Below are positions 8,337 to 17,395 of a stretch of 64,000 nucleotides of DNA, in pieces. The translations under genes were made by a program, and so were the position numbers. Each line of letters begins with the position of its first letter. Within the stretch, counting starts at the first letter, position 1. A model generated the notes under the pieces. The model did no database searches. It was not told the origin of the DNA and saw only the letters and a list, made by a program, of their open reading frames with translations. This stretch comes from Rhodocyclaceae bacterium. GTDB taxonomy: Bacteria; Pseudomonadota; Gammaproteobacteria; Burkholderiales; CAIKXV01. The stretch covers positions 110,351 through 174,350 of the forward strand of contig JADCHX010000001.1 in the NCBI GenBank assembly GCA_020248265.1, read 5' to 3'.

Positions 8337-10037
8337 ATGGCCAGACAGACCGGCGCACGCTTCATCGCGCAGACGATCAACGACTATGGCGTGACGCACG
8401 TGTTCCTGGTGCCGGCCATACTGCTCAAGGCCTGCGCCGAGATGGAGCCGTTCGGCATCACGCGCGTGGTCGCCCATGGCGAGAAATCCACCGCCTACAT
8501 GGCCGACGGCTATGCGCGGGCCTCCGGGCGCCCCGGCGTCTGCTTCGCGCAGCACATCGGCGGCTCGAACCTCGCCGCCGGCCTGCGCGACGCATACCTC
8601 GCCGGATCACCGGTGTTCGCGGTGACCGGCGGCCCGATCACCGCCACCCGGTATCGGCATGCCTACCAGGACCTCGAACACTTCAGCCAGTTCGACCCGA
8701 CCACGAAGTTCAACGCGCGCGTCGACGACATCACCCGGCTGGCCGACCTGATGCAGACGGCGATGCGCGAAGCGGTCACCGGCGCGCCGGGCCCCGTGCA
8801 CCTGGAGATCCGCGGCCACCATGCCGAGCTCACTCTGGCCGAGACCGACTTCCCGGACACGCTGGACCTGCGCTGGACGTCGGTGCCGCCGTTCAGGCCA
8901 GCCGCCGATCCGGCCGCGGTGCAGGCGGCGCTGGCCGCGCTGGCATCGGCAGAACGGCCGGTGATCGTGGCCGGTGGTGGCGTGGCCTGGTCCGGCGCAC
9001 AGGCCGAAGTGGTCGAGCTGGCCGAGCGGCTGTCGATCCCGGTCGCGACCTCGCTCAACGCGAAGGGCACGATCGTCGAGACCCATCCCCTCGCGGTCGG
9101 CGTCTGCGGGGCCTACTCCCGCGCCTGTGCCAACCAGGCGGTGGCTGGCGCCGACGTCGTGCTGTTCATCGGCAGCAAGACCGGCGGCCAGGTCACCACC
9201 GGGTGGAAGGTGCCGAAGCCCGGTACCCGCATCATCCACCTGGACATCAATCCGGCCGAGATGGGCCGCAACTACCCGACCGAGGTAGCGCTGGTCGGCG
9301 ACGCACGCACCGTGCTGCGCCAGCTGCTCGATGCCTCGACCGGTTCGAAGGCGCCCGCCTCGCGCGCCGCCTGGCTTGGGCAGGTCAAGACGTTGATCGA
9401 CGAATGGCGCGCCAGCCTGCAGTCGCTGATGGATTCGGATGCCGTGCCGATGCGGCCGGAACGCCTGTGCCGCGAGATCGAGGCGGCGCTGCCGGCCGGC
9501 GGCGTGCTGGTCTCCGACACCGGTCACTCCGGCATCTGGACCGGCGCACTGGTCGAGTTCACGAAGCCGGGCCAGCGGATGATCCGCTGCGCGGGCTCGC
9601 TCGGCTGGGCGCTGCCCGGCGCGATCGGCGTCAAGTGTGCACTGCCCGAAACCCCGGTGATCGCCTTCGCTGGCGACGGCGGCTTCTATTACCACATGGC
9701 CGAGCTCGAGACCGCAGCGCGCTACGGGATCAACTTCATCATGGTGGTGAACAACAACAGCTCGCTCAACCAGGAGATTCCGCTGATCGACGACGCCTAC
9801 GCGAAGAAGCCGACCGAAGGGTCGCGCGACCTGTGGGGCTTCCGCGACGTGAACTTCGCGGCCATCGCCGAACAGATGGGCTGCCTCGGCATCCGGGTCG
9901 AGCGTCCGGACGAACTGCACGGTGCATTCGCGAAGGCACTGTCCGCGGGACGCCCGGTCGTGATCGACGTGGTCACCGACCACCGGGCGATGGCACCGAA
10001 GGCGTGGACCGGCACCGCCGGTGGCGGAGGCCACTGA
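8337..10037 (+). CDS. Thiamine-diphosphate enzyme of the acetolactate synthase / benzoylformate decarboxylase superfamily
   Basis: A 566-residue protein; ATG 8337 follows AAGGAGA. The three domains of the superfamily are visible: the N-terminal pyrimidine-binding domain with the activating glutamate in 'HGEKSTAYMADGYAR' (Glu49), a central domain ('RPVIVAGGGVAWSG'), and the C-terminal diphosphate domain with 'GDGGFYYHMAE' (GDG at about 446) ending at 'VVNNNSS' (about 472). It should decarboxylate or ligate a 2-oxo acid. The large-subunit gene of biosynthetic acetohydroxyacid synthase normally has a small-subunit partner; none is present and the neighbours are cupin and lactonase-like genes, so a catabolic role is more likely. 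Confidence 0.9.
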   Translation: MARQTGARFIAQTINDYGVTHVFLVPAILLKACAEMEPFGITRVVAHGEKSTAYMADGYARASGRPGVCFAQHIGGSNLAAGLRDAYLAGSPVFAVTGGPITATRYRHAYQDLEHFSQFDPTTKFNARVDDITRLADLMQTAMREAVTGAPGPVHLEIRGHHAELTLAETDFPDTLDLRWTSVPPFRPAADPAAVQAALAALASAERPVIVAGGGVAWSGAQAEVVELAERLSIPVATSLNAKGTIVETHPLAVGVCGAYSRACANQAVAGADVVLFIGSKTGGQVTTGWKVPKPGTRIIHLDINPAEMGRNYPTEVALVGDARTVLRQLLDASTGSKAPASRAAWLGQVKTLIDEWRASLQSLMDSDAVPMRPERLCREIEAALPAGGVLVSDTGHSGIWTGALVEFTKPGQRMIRCAGSLGWALPGAIGVKCALPETPVIAFAGDGGFYYHMAELETAARYGINFIMVVNNNSSLNQEIPLIDDAYAKKPTEGSRDLWGFRDVNFAAIAEQMGCLGIRVERPDELHGAFAKALSAGRPVVIDVVTDHRAMAPKAWTGTAGGGGH

Positions 10038-10095
10038 GCGTAACCGCCACGCAGCACCGATCGAGCGAATGCAGCAGCAGACAGAAAGGAAGGTC

Positions 10096-10998
10096 ATGGC
10101 ACTGGAAATCGATACCGCCGCGGCAGGCTTCGAACGCCTGGTCGACCCGGCGGCCTCATTCGACCGGATCGCGCACGGGCTGTACTTCGGCGAAGGCCCC
10201 GTATGGGACCGCCGCACGAAACAGCTGTTCTGGGTCGACATCATCGGCAACACGATCTGGAAGTGGCAGCCGGGCGTCGGCCAGGAGGTCGTGCTGCGCC
10301 CGTCCCAGCATGCGAACGGCATGACCTTCGACCATGAAGGCCGGCTCAATGTCGCGGGCTGGTGTTCGCGCAGCGTCTGGCGCTTCGAGAAAGACGGTAC
10401 CTTCACCACGCTCGCGTCCCACTATGACGGGAAGAAGCTGAACACGCCGAACGACATCGTGGTGCGCTCGGACGGGCAGGTCTACTGGACCGACTCGGCC
10501 GGCGGGCTGGTGATCCCCGGCATGGTGGCCGAGGACGTGCAGCGCTACCTCGACTTCCAGGGCGTGTACCGCGTCGGCAAGGCGGGTGGCCCGGCCATCC
10601 TCGCCACCGACGAGGTCAGCTATCCGAACGGGCTGGCGTTCTCCCCCGACGAAAAGCTGCTGTACGTGAACGACACCCGGCAGGCCTACATCCGCGTGTT
10701 CGACGTGAACCCGGACGGCAGCCTGTCGAACGGACGCCGCTTCCACGACATGACCGGCACCGAAGGCGGCGTCGCCGACGGCATGAAGTGCGACACCGAA
10801 GGCAATGTCTGGTGCACCGGCCCGGGCGGCGTGCACGTGATCGACCCGTCCGGAAAGCTGCTCGGCCGCATCTTCGTGCCCGGCCACCACTGCACCAATT
10901 TCTGCTGGGGCGGCGACGACTGGCGCACGCTGTACATGACCACCTTCACCGAGGTGTGGCGCACGCAGGTGAAGATCCCCGGCATCGCGGTCTGGTAG
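10096..10998 (+). CDS. SMP-30/gluconolactonase-family protein
   Basis: A 300-residue six-bladed beta-propeller protein. ATG 10096 follows AAAGGAAGG; the frame is open back to 10021 but that part is not family-like. Metal-binding landmarks of SMP-30 lactonases are present: 'YFGEGPVWD' (Glu), 'LNTPNDIVVRSDGQVYWTDS' (Asn) and 'FSPDEKLLYVNDT' (Asp). The expected reaction is hydrolysis of a sugar-type lactone. It follows the ThDP gene by 58 bp and precedes a second, more divergent propeller, suggesting a pathway from sugar acids through a 2-oxo acid. No signal peptide is evident. Confidence 0.9.
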   Translation: MALEIDTAAAGFERLVDPAASFDRIAHGLYFGEGPVWDRRTKQLFWVDIIGNTIWKWQPGVGQEVVLRPSQHANGMTFDHEGRLNVAGWCSRSVWRFEKDGTFTTLASHYDGKKLNTPNDIVVRSDGQVYWTDSAGGLVIPGMVAEDVQRYLDFQGVYRVGKAGGPAILATDEVSYPNGLAFSPDEKLLYVNDTRQAYIRVFDVNPDGSLSNGRRFHDMTGTEGGVADGMKCDTEGNVWCTGPGGVHVIDPSGKLLGRIFVPGHHCTNFCWGGDDWRTLYMTTFTEVWRTQVKIPGIAVW

Positions 10999-11027
10999 CA
11001 GGCTCAGCCCTTCGAAGGAGAATCAGG

Positions 11028-11945
11028 ATGGCATGGAAGTTCGAGCCGGTCCCCGGACCGCTCAAGGGACAGTTCGGCGGGGCCCTGGGTGGCCTCGCCT
11101 GGGATGGCAGCGGCATGCTGGTGAGCGCGACCGAGGCGGGCTTCATCTTCCGCCACGATCCGGCCACCGGAACCTTCACCGAAGTGCGCAGGCATGCCAA
11201 TCGGGTCAACGGCATCGCGTTCTCGACCGAGCCCGGCGTGCTCTACGGCTGCCAGGAAGGCGGCCGCCGGATGATCCAGTTCCAGCCGCGCGGCACGGCG
11301 AACCCGACCGCCACCCGGATCGACGGCAAGGTGCACAACTTCCCGTGCGATCTGTGCGTCGATCGCGGCGGCCGGGTGTGGTTCTCGGATCCGTACAGCC
11401 ATGTACTGTCGTTCGGTCCGCAGATCTTCCCGCCGCTGCACCATGCATCGGTGCTGCGTCTGGGCCGCGACGAGCGCGCGCACTGGCACCTCGACCGCGT
11501 CACCGAAGACACGCTCGCGCCGCGCGCCGTGCTGCTGTCGCCGGACGAGAAGACACTGTACGTCGGCGAAGGCGAAGTCGGCCGCAAGGGACCGCGCGAG
11601 CTGCGTGCCTACCCGCTCGACGCGCATGGCCATGCCGGCACGCCGGTGGTGATGCACAGCTTCGGCGCCGACCATCGCGGCGAACAGCGCGGCATCGAGG
11701 GCATGTGCCTGGACAGCGACGGCAACATCGTGGCCGTCTGCGGATCACGGCGCAGCGGCCCTGGCCCGCATGTGATGGTGTTCTCGCCGTCGGGCACGAT
11801 CCTCGAGTCGCATCCGCTGCCCGGCGACCTGCCCGCACGCTGCCAGTTCGGCGGGCCGGCCCTCGACACCCTGTACGTGAGCACGCTCGGCGGCGAGCTG
11901 TTCACCGCACGCGATATCGGACGAAAGGGCTACCAGCGGTTCTGA
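11028..11945 (+). CDS. SMP-30-like beta-propeller protein (divergent)
   Basis: A 305-residue propeller protein; ATG 11028 follows GAAGGAGA. Blade motifs include 'CDLCVDRGGRVWFSDPYS', 'LSPDEKTLYVGEGEVG' and 'GIEGMCLDSDGNIVAV'. The N-terminal 'EGP' metal ligand of true lactonases is replaced by 'GGALGGLAWDGSG', so catalytic competence is doubtful, although the downstream Asp ('SPDE') is kept. It lies 29 bp after a canonical SMP-30 gene and 93 bp before a Bug pair. It may be a lactonase with altered metal binding or a non-enzymatic partner of the first propeller. Confidence 0.82.
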   Translation: MAWKFEPVPGPLKGQFGGALGGLAWDGSGMLVSATEAGFIFRHDPATGTFTEVRRHANRVNGIAFSTEPGVLYGCQEGGRRMIQFQPRGTANPTATRIDGKVHNFPCDLCVDRGGRVWFSDPYSHVLSFGPQIFPPLHHASVLRLGRDERAHWHLDRVTEDTLAPRAVLLSPDEKTLYVGEGEVGRKGPRELRAYPLDAHGHAGTPVVMHSFGADHRGEQRGIEGMCLDSDGNIVAVCGSRRSGPGPHVMVFSPSGTILESHPLPGDLPARCQFGGPALDTLYVSTLGGELFTARDIGRKGYQRF

Positions 11946-12038
11946 AGGGCAATACCAACGCATCGGCCGATGCGACCGCCACCGGTTTTCACACAGAGAC
12001 AGGCGCGAGGCCAGGCAGCCATCCAGGAGGAGGCAACC

Positions 12039-13040
12039 ATGCATGGGAACAAGCAGGCGTCGAGACGTTCCGCTCGGGCGGGAGGTCTGCTCGCGGCGGC
12101 CGCACTGGCCGGCGCAGCATGCGCCGCGGCATCTACACCGCAGGCGTTCGCGCAGGAGTTCCCGCAGAAGCCGCTTCGGATCGTGGTCGGACCCGGCCCG
12201 GACATCGTCGGCCGCATGCTCGGACAGCACTACACCGAGGCCTGGGGACAGCCGACGCTGATCGACCCGCGCCCCGGAGGCGGTGGCGTGATCGCGGCCG
12301 AGATCGTCGCCAAGGCCCCGCCGGACGGCTACAGCATGCTGCTGTCGAGTGCAGCCTACACCATCAACGCCGTCTTGCAGCCGGGCAGTACCGACCTGCT
12401 GCGCGACTTCGCACCGGTCGTGTTCGCAGCCTCGTCGCCGTTCGTGCTGATGGTGCATCCATCGCTGCCAGTACGCTCCACCGCGGAGCTGATCGCGCTC
12501 GCGCGCAAGCGGCCAGGCCAGATCAACTATGCCTCCTCGGGCAACGGCACCCCGCCTCACCTGGCTGGCGAGCTGTTCAAGTCGATGGCGAAGGTCGACA
12601 TGGTTCACATCCCGTACAAGTCGGCAGGACCGGCCATCATGGACACCGTGGGGGGCCAGGTTCAGGCGGTGTTCGGCATCGCCTCGGTCGCGATGCCGCA
12701 GGTGCTGTCCGGCAAGCTGCGTGGGCTGGCGGTGAGTAGCAGGGAGCGTTCGCGGCTGGCGCCCGACATTCCGACGCTGAACGAGACCGGACTGCCGGGT
12801 TTCGAGGTGATCGGCTGGAACGGCCTGATGGCGCCGGTGGCCACGCCCCGGGCAATCGTCGCGAAGCTCAATGCCGAAGCGCTGGCCGCGCTGAAGCAGC
12901 CGCAGTTCCAGGCGAAGCTGGTCGGGGCGGGCTACGAGCCTGCCGCACCGAACACGCCGGAACAGTTCGGCGAACAGGTGCGTGCGGAGGTGGCCAAATG
13001 GGCGAAGCTGGTGAAAGAAACCGGCATGCGGGTGGACTGA
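12039..13040 (+). CDS. Bug/TctC-family solute-binding protein with shortened first loop
   Basis: A 333-residue periplasmic receptor; ATG 12039 is preceded by AGGAGGAGG. A long signal sequence runs to about residue 42 ('TPQAFAQE'). After the first strand the sequence is 'LRIVVGPGPDIVGRMLGQ', lacking about seven residues of the usual ligand loop, as in the Bug at 3186. Other landmarks are standard: 'DPRPGGGGVIAAE', 'DFAPVVFAAS', 'VHIPYKS', 'PTLNETGLPGF'. Its stop overlaps the start of the next Bug by one base (TGATG), so two receptors are translationally coupled. Confidence 0.9.
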   Translation: MHGNKQASRRSARAGGLLAAAALAGAACAAASTPQAFAQEFPQKPLRIVVGPGPDIVGRMLGQHYTEAWGQPTLIDPRPGGGGVIAAEIVAKAPPDGYSMLLSSAAYTINAVLQPGSTDLLRDFAPVVFAASSPFVLMVHPSLPVRSTAELIALARKRPGQINYASSGNGTPPHLAGELFKSMAKVDMVHIPYKSAGPAIMDTVGGQVQAVFGIASVAMPQVLSGKLRGLAVSSRERSRLAPDIPTLNETGLPGFEVIGWNGLMAPVATPRAIVAKLNAEALAALKQPQFQAKLVGAGYEPAAPNTPEQFGEQVRAEVAKWAKLVKETGMRVD

Positions 13041-14026
13041 TGACGACCCACCTGCGACGCATCGGGCTGGTCCTGCCACTGCTGGCAGCGGCACTGGCAG
13101 CGGTCCCTGTGCCGGCCGGTGCACAGGCCTGGCCGATAAAGCCGGTGCGCCTCGTCGCGCCCTTCCCTCCAGGCGGGTCGTCCGACCTGGTGGCCCGAGT
13201 CGTCGCCCACGGCCTCGGCGAGGCGCTGGGGCAACAGGTGATCACCGAGAACCGCGCCGGGGCGGGCGGCAGCATCGGCACCGCGATGGTGGCCAAGGCC
13301 CCTGCCGACGGATATACGCTGCTGCTAGCCGGCATCGGTCCGATCGCGACCAACGTCCACCTGTATGCCGACGTCGGCTACGACCCGGTGCGCGACCTGG
13401 CCGCGATCACGCCGGTGGCCAGTGCGCCGACGATGCTGGTCGGGCATCCCAGCGTGCCGGCGAAGACGGTGAAGGAACTGCTGGCACTGGCACGGCGCAA
13501 GCCCGGGGCGCTGACCTGCGGCTCCGGTGGCGTCGGCACGCCGGCACACCTCGGCTGCGAGATGTTCAAGCTGCTGGCGAAGGTCGACGTACTGCATGTC
13601 GCCTACAAGGGCAGTGGCCAGGCAATCAACGACCTGATCGGCGGGCAGATTCACCTGGTGTTCGCAAGCACTCCCGTCGGCGTGCCGAACCTGCGCAACG
13701 GCAAGCTACGCGGCTATGCGGTGACCTCGACCAGCCGAACGCCGCAGGCGCCCGATCTGCCGACGCTGGACGAGGCCGGCGTGAAGGGGTATGTGTTCGA
13801 CAGCTGGTGGGGAGCCTTCATGCCGGCGCGCACGCCGGCCGCGATCATCGACCGGGTGGCCGCGGACATCGCGAAGGTGGTCACCGGCGGCGAGGCGAAG
13901 GAACGCTTTGGCGTGCTGGGGCTCGATCCCTATGTGCTGTCGCCGGCGGCCTTCGCGGCACTGGTGCGCGCAGACGTGGAACGCATCGGGCAGCTGGTCC
14001 GCGCGACCGGCATCCGGGCCGATTGA
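13040..14026 (+). CDS. Bug/TctC-family solute-binding protein
   Basis: A 328-residue receptor starting at ATG 13040 inside the TGATG overlap with the previous Bug. The signal peptide ends at 'VPVPAGAQA'. Mature landmarks: 'PVRLVAPFPPGGSSDLVAR', 'ITENRAGAGGSIG', 'DLAAITPVAS', 'LHVAYKGSG' and 'PTLDEAGVKG'. In 'KPGALTCGSGGVGTPAHLGCEMF' two cysteines sit near the pocket, unusual for the family, which normally has 'YGSGG' there. It is followed after 23 bp by an amidohydrolase, likely acting on the imported compound or its product. Confidence 0.91.
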   Translation: MTTHLRRIGLVLPLLAAALAAVPVPAGAQAWPIKPVRLVAPFPPGGSSDLVARVVAHGLGEALGQQVITENRAGAGGSIGTAMVAKAPADGYTLLLAGIGPIATNVHLYADVGYDPVRDLAAITPVASAPTMLVGHPSVPAKTVKELLALARRKPGALTCGSGGVGTPAHLGCEMFKLLAKVDVLHVAYKGSGQAINDLIGGQIHLVFASTPVGVPNLRNGKLRGYAVTSTSRTPQAPDLPTLDEAGVKGYVFDSWWGAFMPARTPAAIIDRVAADIAKVVTGGEAKERFGVLGLDPYVLSPAAFAALVRADVERIGQLVRATGIRAD

Positions 14027-14049
14027 AACGAACCAGGGGAGCAGGCGAG

Positions 14050-15156
14050 ATGGCGGTAGCGAAGAAGGCAGTGAAGAAGACGGCGAAGACCGCGGCGAAG
14101 AAGACCGTGGCCAGGCGTTCCACCGCGCTGGCATCGGCCGCGCGCAAGACCCGGGCCGGCGGACGAAGGATCGACGTGCACAGCCATGTCGTCCCTGCGG
14201 AACTGCTGCAGGCGATCGAGCGCGACCCGTCGCGCTTCCAGATGAAGATCGAATCGCGTGACGGCAGCCAGAAGATCGTGCGCGAGGGTGGCCATGCATT
14301 CCCGGTCTATCCGGAGTTCTCGGATCCTGCCGTGAAGGTCGCCGGCATGGACCGCAAGGGACTCGACGTCTCGTTCATCTCGCCGGCGCCGATCGTGATG
14401 ATGTACTGGCTCGGCGTCGATGCGGCAGCCGAGGCCGCGCGCATCACCAACGACGGCATCGCGAACATGGTGGCGGCGCACCCGGATCGGCTGCGCGGCA
14501 TGGGCACGCTGCCGATGCAGCATCCCGATGCCGCGATCGCCGAGCTCGAGCGCATCGTGCGCGACCACGGCTTCCGCTCGGTCGAACTGGGCACCTCAGT
14601 CGAGCACGAACAGTTGTCCGAGCCGCGCTTCCGTCCGGTGCTGAAGCGGGCGCAGGACCTCAAGGTGTTCATCTTCGCGCACCCGTATTCGTCGACGCCG
14701 GAGTGCGGCACCGAGAACTACCACCTGCGTAACCTGATCGGCAATCCGCTGCATAGCACGATCATGGTGGGCAACCTCATGTTCAGCGGCGCACTCGACG
14801 ACCTGAAGACGCTGAAGATCGTGCTCGCCCACGGCGGCGGCTACATCCCCTACCAGATCGGGCGCTTCGTCCATGGGCACAAGGTGCGCAAGGACACGAA
14901 GCAGGACACCCGCACTTCTCCCGAGAAGATGCTGCGGCGGTTCTGGTACGACGCGCTGGTCCACGATGAGGCGGCTCTGCGCTACCTCATCGAACGCGTC
15001 GGCGCCGACCGGGTGGTGCTCGGGACCGATGCGCCGTTCGACATGGGGGAAGAGAATCCGCTGGAGCGGCTGAAGGCGGTGAAGCGGCTGTCGACCGCCG
15101 ACCGCGAGCTGATCTGCAGCGGCAATGCGATGAAGCTGTACGGCGGAAAGCTGTAG
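14050..15156 (+). CDS. Amidohydrolase-superfamily enzyme (ACMSD/resorcylate decarboxylase type) with basic N-terminal tail
   Basis: A 368-residue protein from ATG 14050. From about residue 40 it is an amidohydrolase of the aminocarboxymuconate-semialdehyde / gamma-resorcylate decarboxylase clan: 'IDVHSHVVP' (His44, His46), 'LAHGGGYIPYQIGRF' (His261) and 'VLGTDAPFDMG' (Asp327). Such enzymes decarboxylate or hydrolyse cyclic acids using one metal ion. The first 36 residues are an alanine- and lysine-rich tail ('AVKKTAKTAAKKT') resembling histone H1-like tails and absent from the family core. It lies in one operon with the Bugs on both sides. Superfamily is certain, substrate unknown. Confidence 0.88.
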   Translation: MAVAKKAVKKTAKTAAKKTVARRSTALASAARKTRAGGRRIDVHSHVVPAELLQAIERDPSRFQMKIESRDGSQKIVREGGHAFPVYPEFSDPAVKVAGMDRKGLDVSFISPAPIVMMYWLGVDAAAEAARITNDGIANMVAAHPDRLRGMGTLPMQHPDAAIAELERIVRDHGFRSVELGTSVEHEQLSEPRFRPVLKRAQDLKVFIFAHPYSSTPECGTENYHLRNLIGNPLHSTIMVGNLMFSGALDDLKTLKIVLAHGGGYIPYQIGRFVHGHKVRKDTKQDTRTSPEKMLRRFWYDALVHDEAALRYLIERVGADRVVLGTDAPFDMGEENPLERLKAVKRLSTADRELICSGNAMKLYGGKL

Positions 15157-15191
15157 CACCGCGGTACGGCGCATCCGGAGGAGGTACGTCG

Positions 15192-16193
15192 ATGAAGAGG
15201 GATCGAAGGCAGGCGATCGACCTGCCCGCAGTCGCCGCGCTGCCGTGGCTCCTACTGCTGCCTGCGCTGGCGCAGGCGCAGGGCCCGGCGGTGGCCTGGC
15301 CGACGAAGCCGCTGCGCCTGATCGTGCCTTCGGGCCCGGTCGGGCCAAGCGACTTCCTCGCCCGGGCACTCGGCAACCGGCTGTCCGAGCACCTGAAGCA
15401 GGGCGTGGTGATCGACAATCGGCCGGGCGCCGGTGGCACGCTGGGCACCATGCTGACCGCGCGCGCAGCACCCGACGGCCACACGATCCTGGTCATGGGC
15501 ATGAACAACTACGTGATCAACGCGACGCTGTACCCGCAGCTGCCGTACGACTCGTACAAGGATCTGATCCCGGTTTCGGTGCTGGCCGACGCACCACTGC
15601 TGCTCGCCTCGCATCCGTCGGTACCGGCGAAGAACGTGCAGCAGCTGGTCGCGCTGGCGAAGAAGCAGCCGAAGGGACTCGACTATGCGTCCGGCGGATC
15701 GGGCACCGGGCCGCACCTGGCGATGGAACTGTTCCTGGAGCGCGTCGGCGTGAAGATGGAGCACATCGCCTACAAGGGTGCCGGGGCGGCGCTCAACGAG
15801 GTGATGGGTGGCCAGGTCGGGGTGATCTTGGTGAACATGACCGCCGGCATCCCGTTCGTGCGCAGCGGCAAGCTGCGCGCGCTCGCGGTGACCAGCGCGA
15901 AGCGCTCGCCAGGCGCTCCCGAGATCCCGACGGTCGCGGAGTCCGGGTATCCCGACTACATCACCACCGGCCAGCATTTCGCGATGGTCCCCGGCGCCAC
16001 GCCGCGGGAGATCGTCGCGCGGGTGCACCACGAACTGATCCGCGCGCTGAACACACCCGACGTGCGCGAGCGGCTGGCGGCCGAAGGCTCGGAGATCGTG
16101 GGCAGCAGCACCGAACAGGCGATCGCGATCGTGCGCGACGAAATCGCGCGCTGGGCGAAGGTGATCCGGCGGCTCGGCCTGAGTGCAAACTGA
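15192..16193 (+). CDS. Bug/TctC-family solute-binding protein
   Basis: A 333-residue receptor from ATG 15192, preceded by GGAGGAGG. The signal peptide ends at 'LPALAQAQG'. The first loop is 'LRLIVPSGPVGPSDFLAR', in which the usual PGG is replaced by GPVGP. Other landmarks: 'VIDNRPGAGGTLG', 'DLIPVSVLADAP', 'EHIAYKGAGAALN' and 'PTVAESGYPD'. It sits 35 bp after the amidohydrolase gene and 64 bp before another Bug, in what looks like one transcript. Confidence 0.91.
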   Translation: MKRDRRQAIDLPAVAALPWLLLLPALAQAQGPAVAWPTKPLRLIVPSGPVGPSDFLARALGNRLSEHLKQGVVIDNRPGAGGTLGTMLTARAAPDGHTILVMGMNNYVINATLYPQLPYDSYKDLIPVSVLADAPLLLASHPSVPAKNVQQLVALAKKQPKGLDYASGGSGTGPHLAMELFLERVGVKMEHIAYKGAGAALNEVMGGQVGVILVNMTAGIPFVRSGKLRALAVTSAKRSPGAPEIPTVAESGYPDYITTGQHFAMVPGATPREIVARVHHELIRALNTPDVRERLAAEGSEIVGSSTEQAIAIVRDEIARWAKVIRRLGLSAN

Positions 16194-16257
16194 TACACCC
16201 GGCATGCGTTGTGCTCGTCCACCGCTGGTTCCCATCCTCCCGTCGAAGGAAAAAATC

Positions 16258-17292
16258 GTGCATTGCAGCCCTGCCGCTACCCGCGCAAGCCGAGGTGCCA
16301 CACGTCTGTCCAGGGTTGCGTTCATGGCGCTCGCCACCGTCCATGCTTTCATTTCGCTGACCGTCACCGGCGCCCGCGCGCAGCCCGCGCCGGCATGGCC
16401 GACGAAACCGGTGCGCCTGGTCGTGCCGCTGCCTCCCGGTGGTGCGGCCGATATCGTCGCACGCGTCGTCGCCGGGAAGCTCACCGAGTCGATCGGGCAA
16501 CAGGTGGTGGTCGAGAACCGTCCCGGCGCCGGCACCAACATCGGGCCCGCTTTCGTTGCGAAGTCGCCAGCCGACGGCTACACCCTGCTGCTCGCGTCGG
16601 TGACCAACCATGCAGTATCGGTGAACGTGTTCTCCTCGCCCGGCTACGACCTGGCGAAGAGCTTCGCGCCGGTGGCCCTGCTCGCCAACGCACCGCACAT
16701 CCTGGTCGCGCATCCGTCGCTGCCGGTAAAGACGGTGCGCGACGTGGTCGCGCTGGCCAAGGCACGCCCGCGCGAACTGTCCTTCGGATCTCAGGGCAGC
16801 GGCACCCTCGCCCACCTCGAGATCGAACTGCTGCAGGGATTGACCGGCGCCGAGTTCACCCATGTGCCCTACAAGGGCAGCGCGCCGGCAAAAGCGGATA
16901 TCACCGCAGGCCACATCCAGCTGATGTTCGACTCCTATGCATCGGCCTCGTCGCTGCTGAAGGAGCGCCGGCTGCGCGTGGTCGCGATCGCCTCGGACAA
17001 GCGCTCGGCCTTCCTGCCGGAAGTCCCGACCTTCATCGAGTCCGGCATCAAGCAGTATGCGGCGAACAACTGGTACGGCCTGATGGCACCGCTCGGCACG
17101 CCGAAGGCCATCGTCGACCGGCTCGCCGACGAAACGGCGAAGCTGCTGCAGCTGGCCGACACGCGGGAGCGCTTCGCGGCGCTCGGGCTCGAGCTGACGC
17201 CGGGCGGGCCCGCTCGGCTTGCCGAAGTGGTGGCCAGCGACCTCGCGACCTGGGGGCCGGTCGCGAAACGCGCCAGGGTGAAGGTCGAGTAG
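16258..17292 (+). CDS. Bug/TctC-family solute-binding protein
   Basis: A 344-residue receptor if GTG 16258 is used; that codon has GAAGGA 6 bases upstream. An ATG at 16204 lacks a ribosome site, and ATG 16324 would shorten the signal sequence; the last cannot be excluded. The signal peptide ends at 'TVTGARAQP'. Landmarks: 'VRLVVPLPPGGAADIVAR', 'VVENRPGAGTNIG', 'SFAPVALLANAP', 'THVPYKGSAPAKADI', 'PTFIESGIKQY'. Last Bug of this plus-strand series; 103 bp follow before the oxidoreductase gene. Confidence 0.9.
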   Translation: MHCSPAATRASRGATRLSRVAFMALATVHAFISLTVTGARAQPAPAWPTKPVRLVVPLPPGGAADIVARVVAGKLTESIGQQVVVENRPGAGTNIGPAFVAKSPADGYTLLLASVTNHAVSVNVFSSPGYDLAKSFAPVALLANAPHILVAHPSLPVKTVRDVVALAKARPRELSFGSQGSGTLAHLEIELLQGLTGAEFTHVPYKGSAPAKADITAGHIQLMFDSYASASSLLKERRLRVVAIASDKRSAFLPEVPTFIESGIKQYAANNWYGLMAPLGTPKAIVDRLADETAKLLQLADTRERFAALGLELTPGGPARLAEVVASDLATWGPVAKRARVKVE

Positions 17293-17395
17293 GCACGTCG
17301 ACGGCCCGGCCTGCAAGCAGCCGTCCCCGAGGCCACTGCAGGGCGCTGCAGGGGGCGGATGTATACTCCAGCCGGTGTTGAACGAGAGGACTGAC

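Noticed and set aside
17339..17380. TATACT at 17,362 as a -10 box before the oxidoreductase gene
   Set aside because: No -35 hexamer at proper spacing; it may be read-through from the Bug gene.
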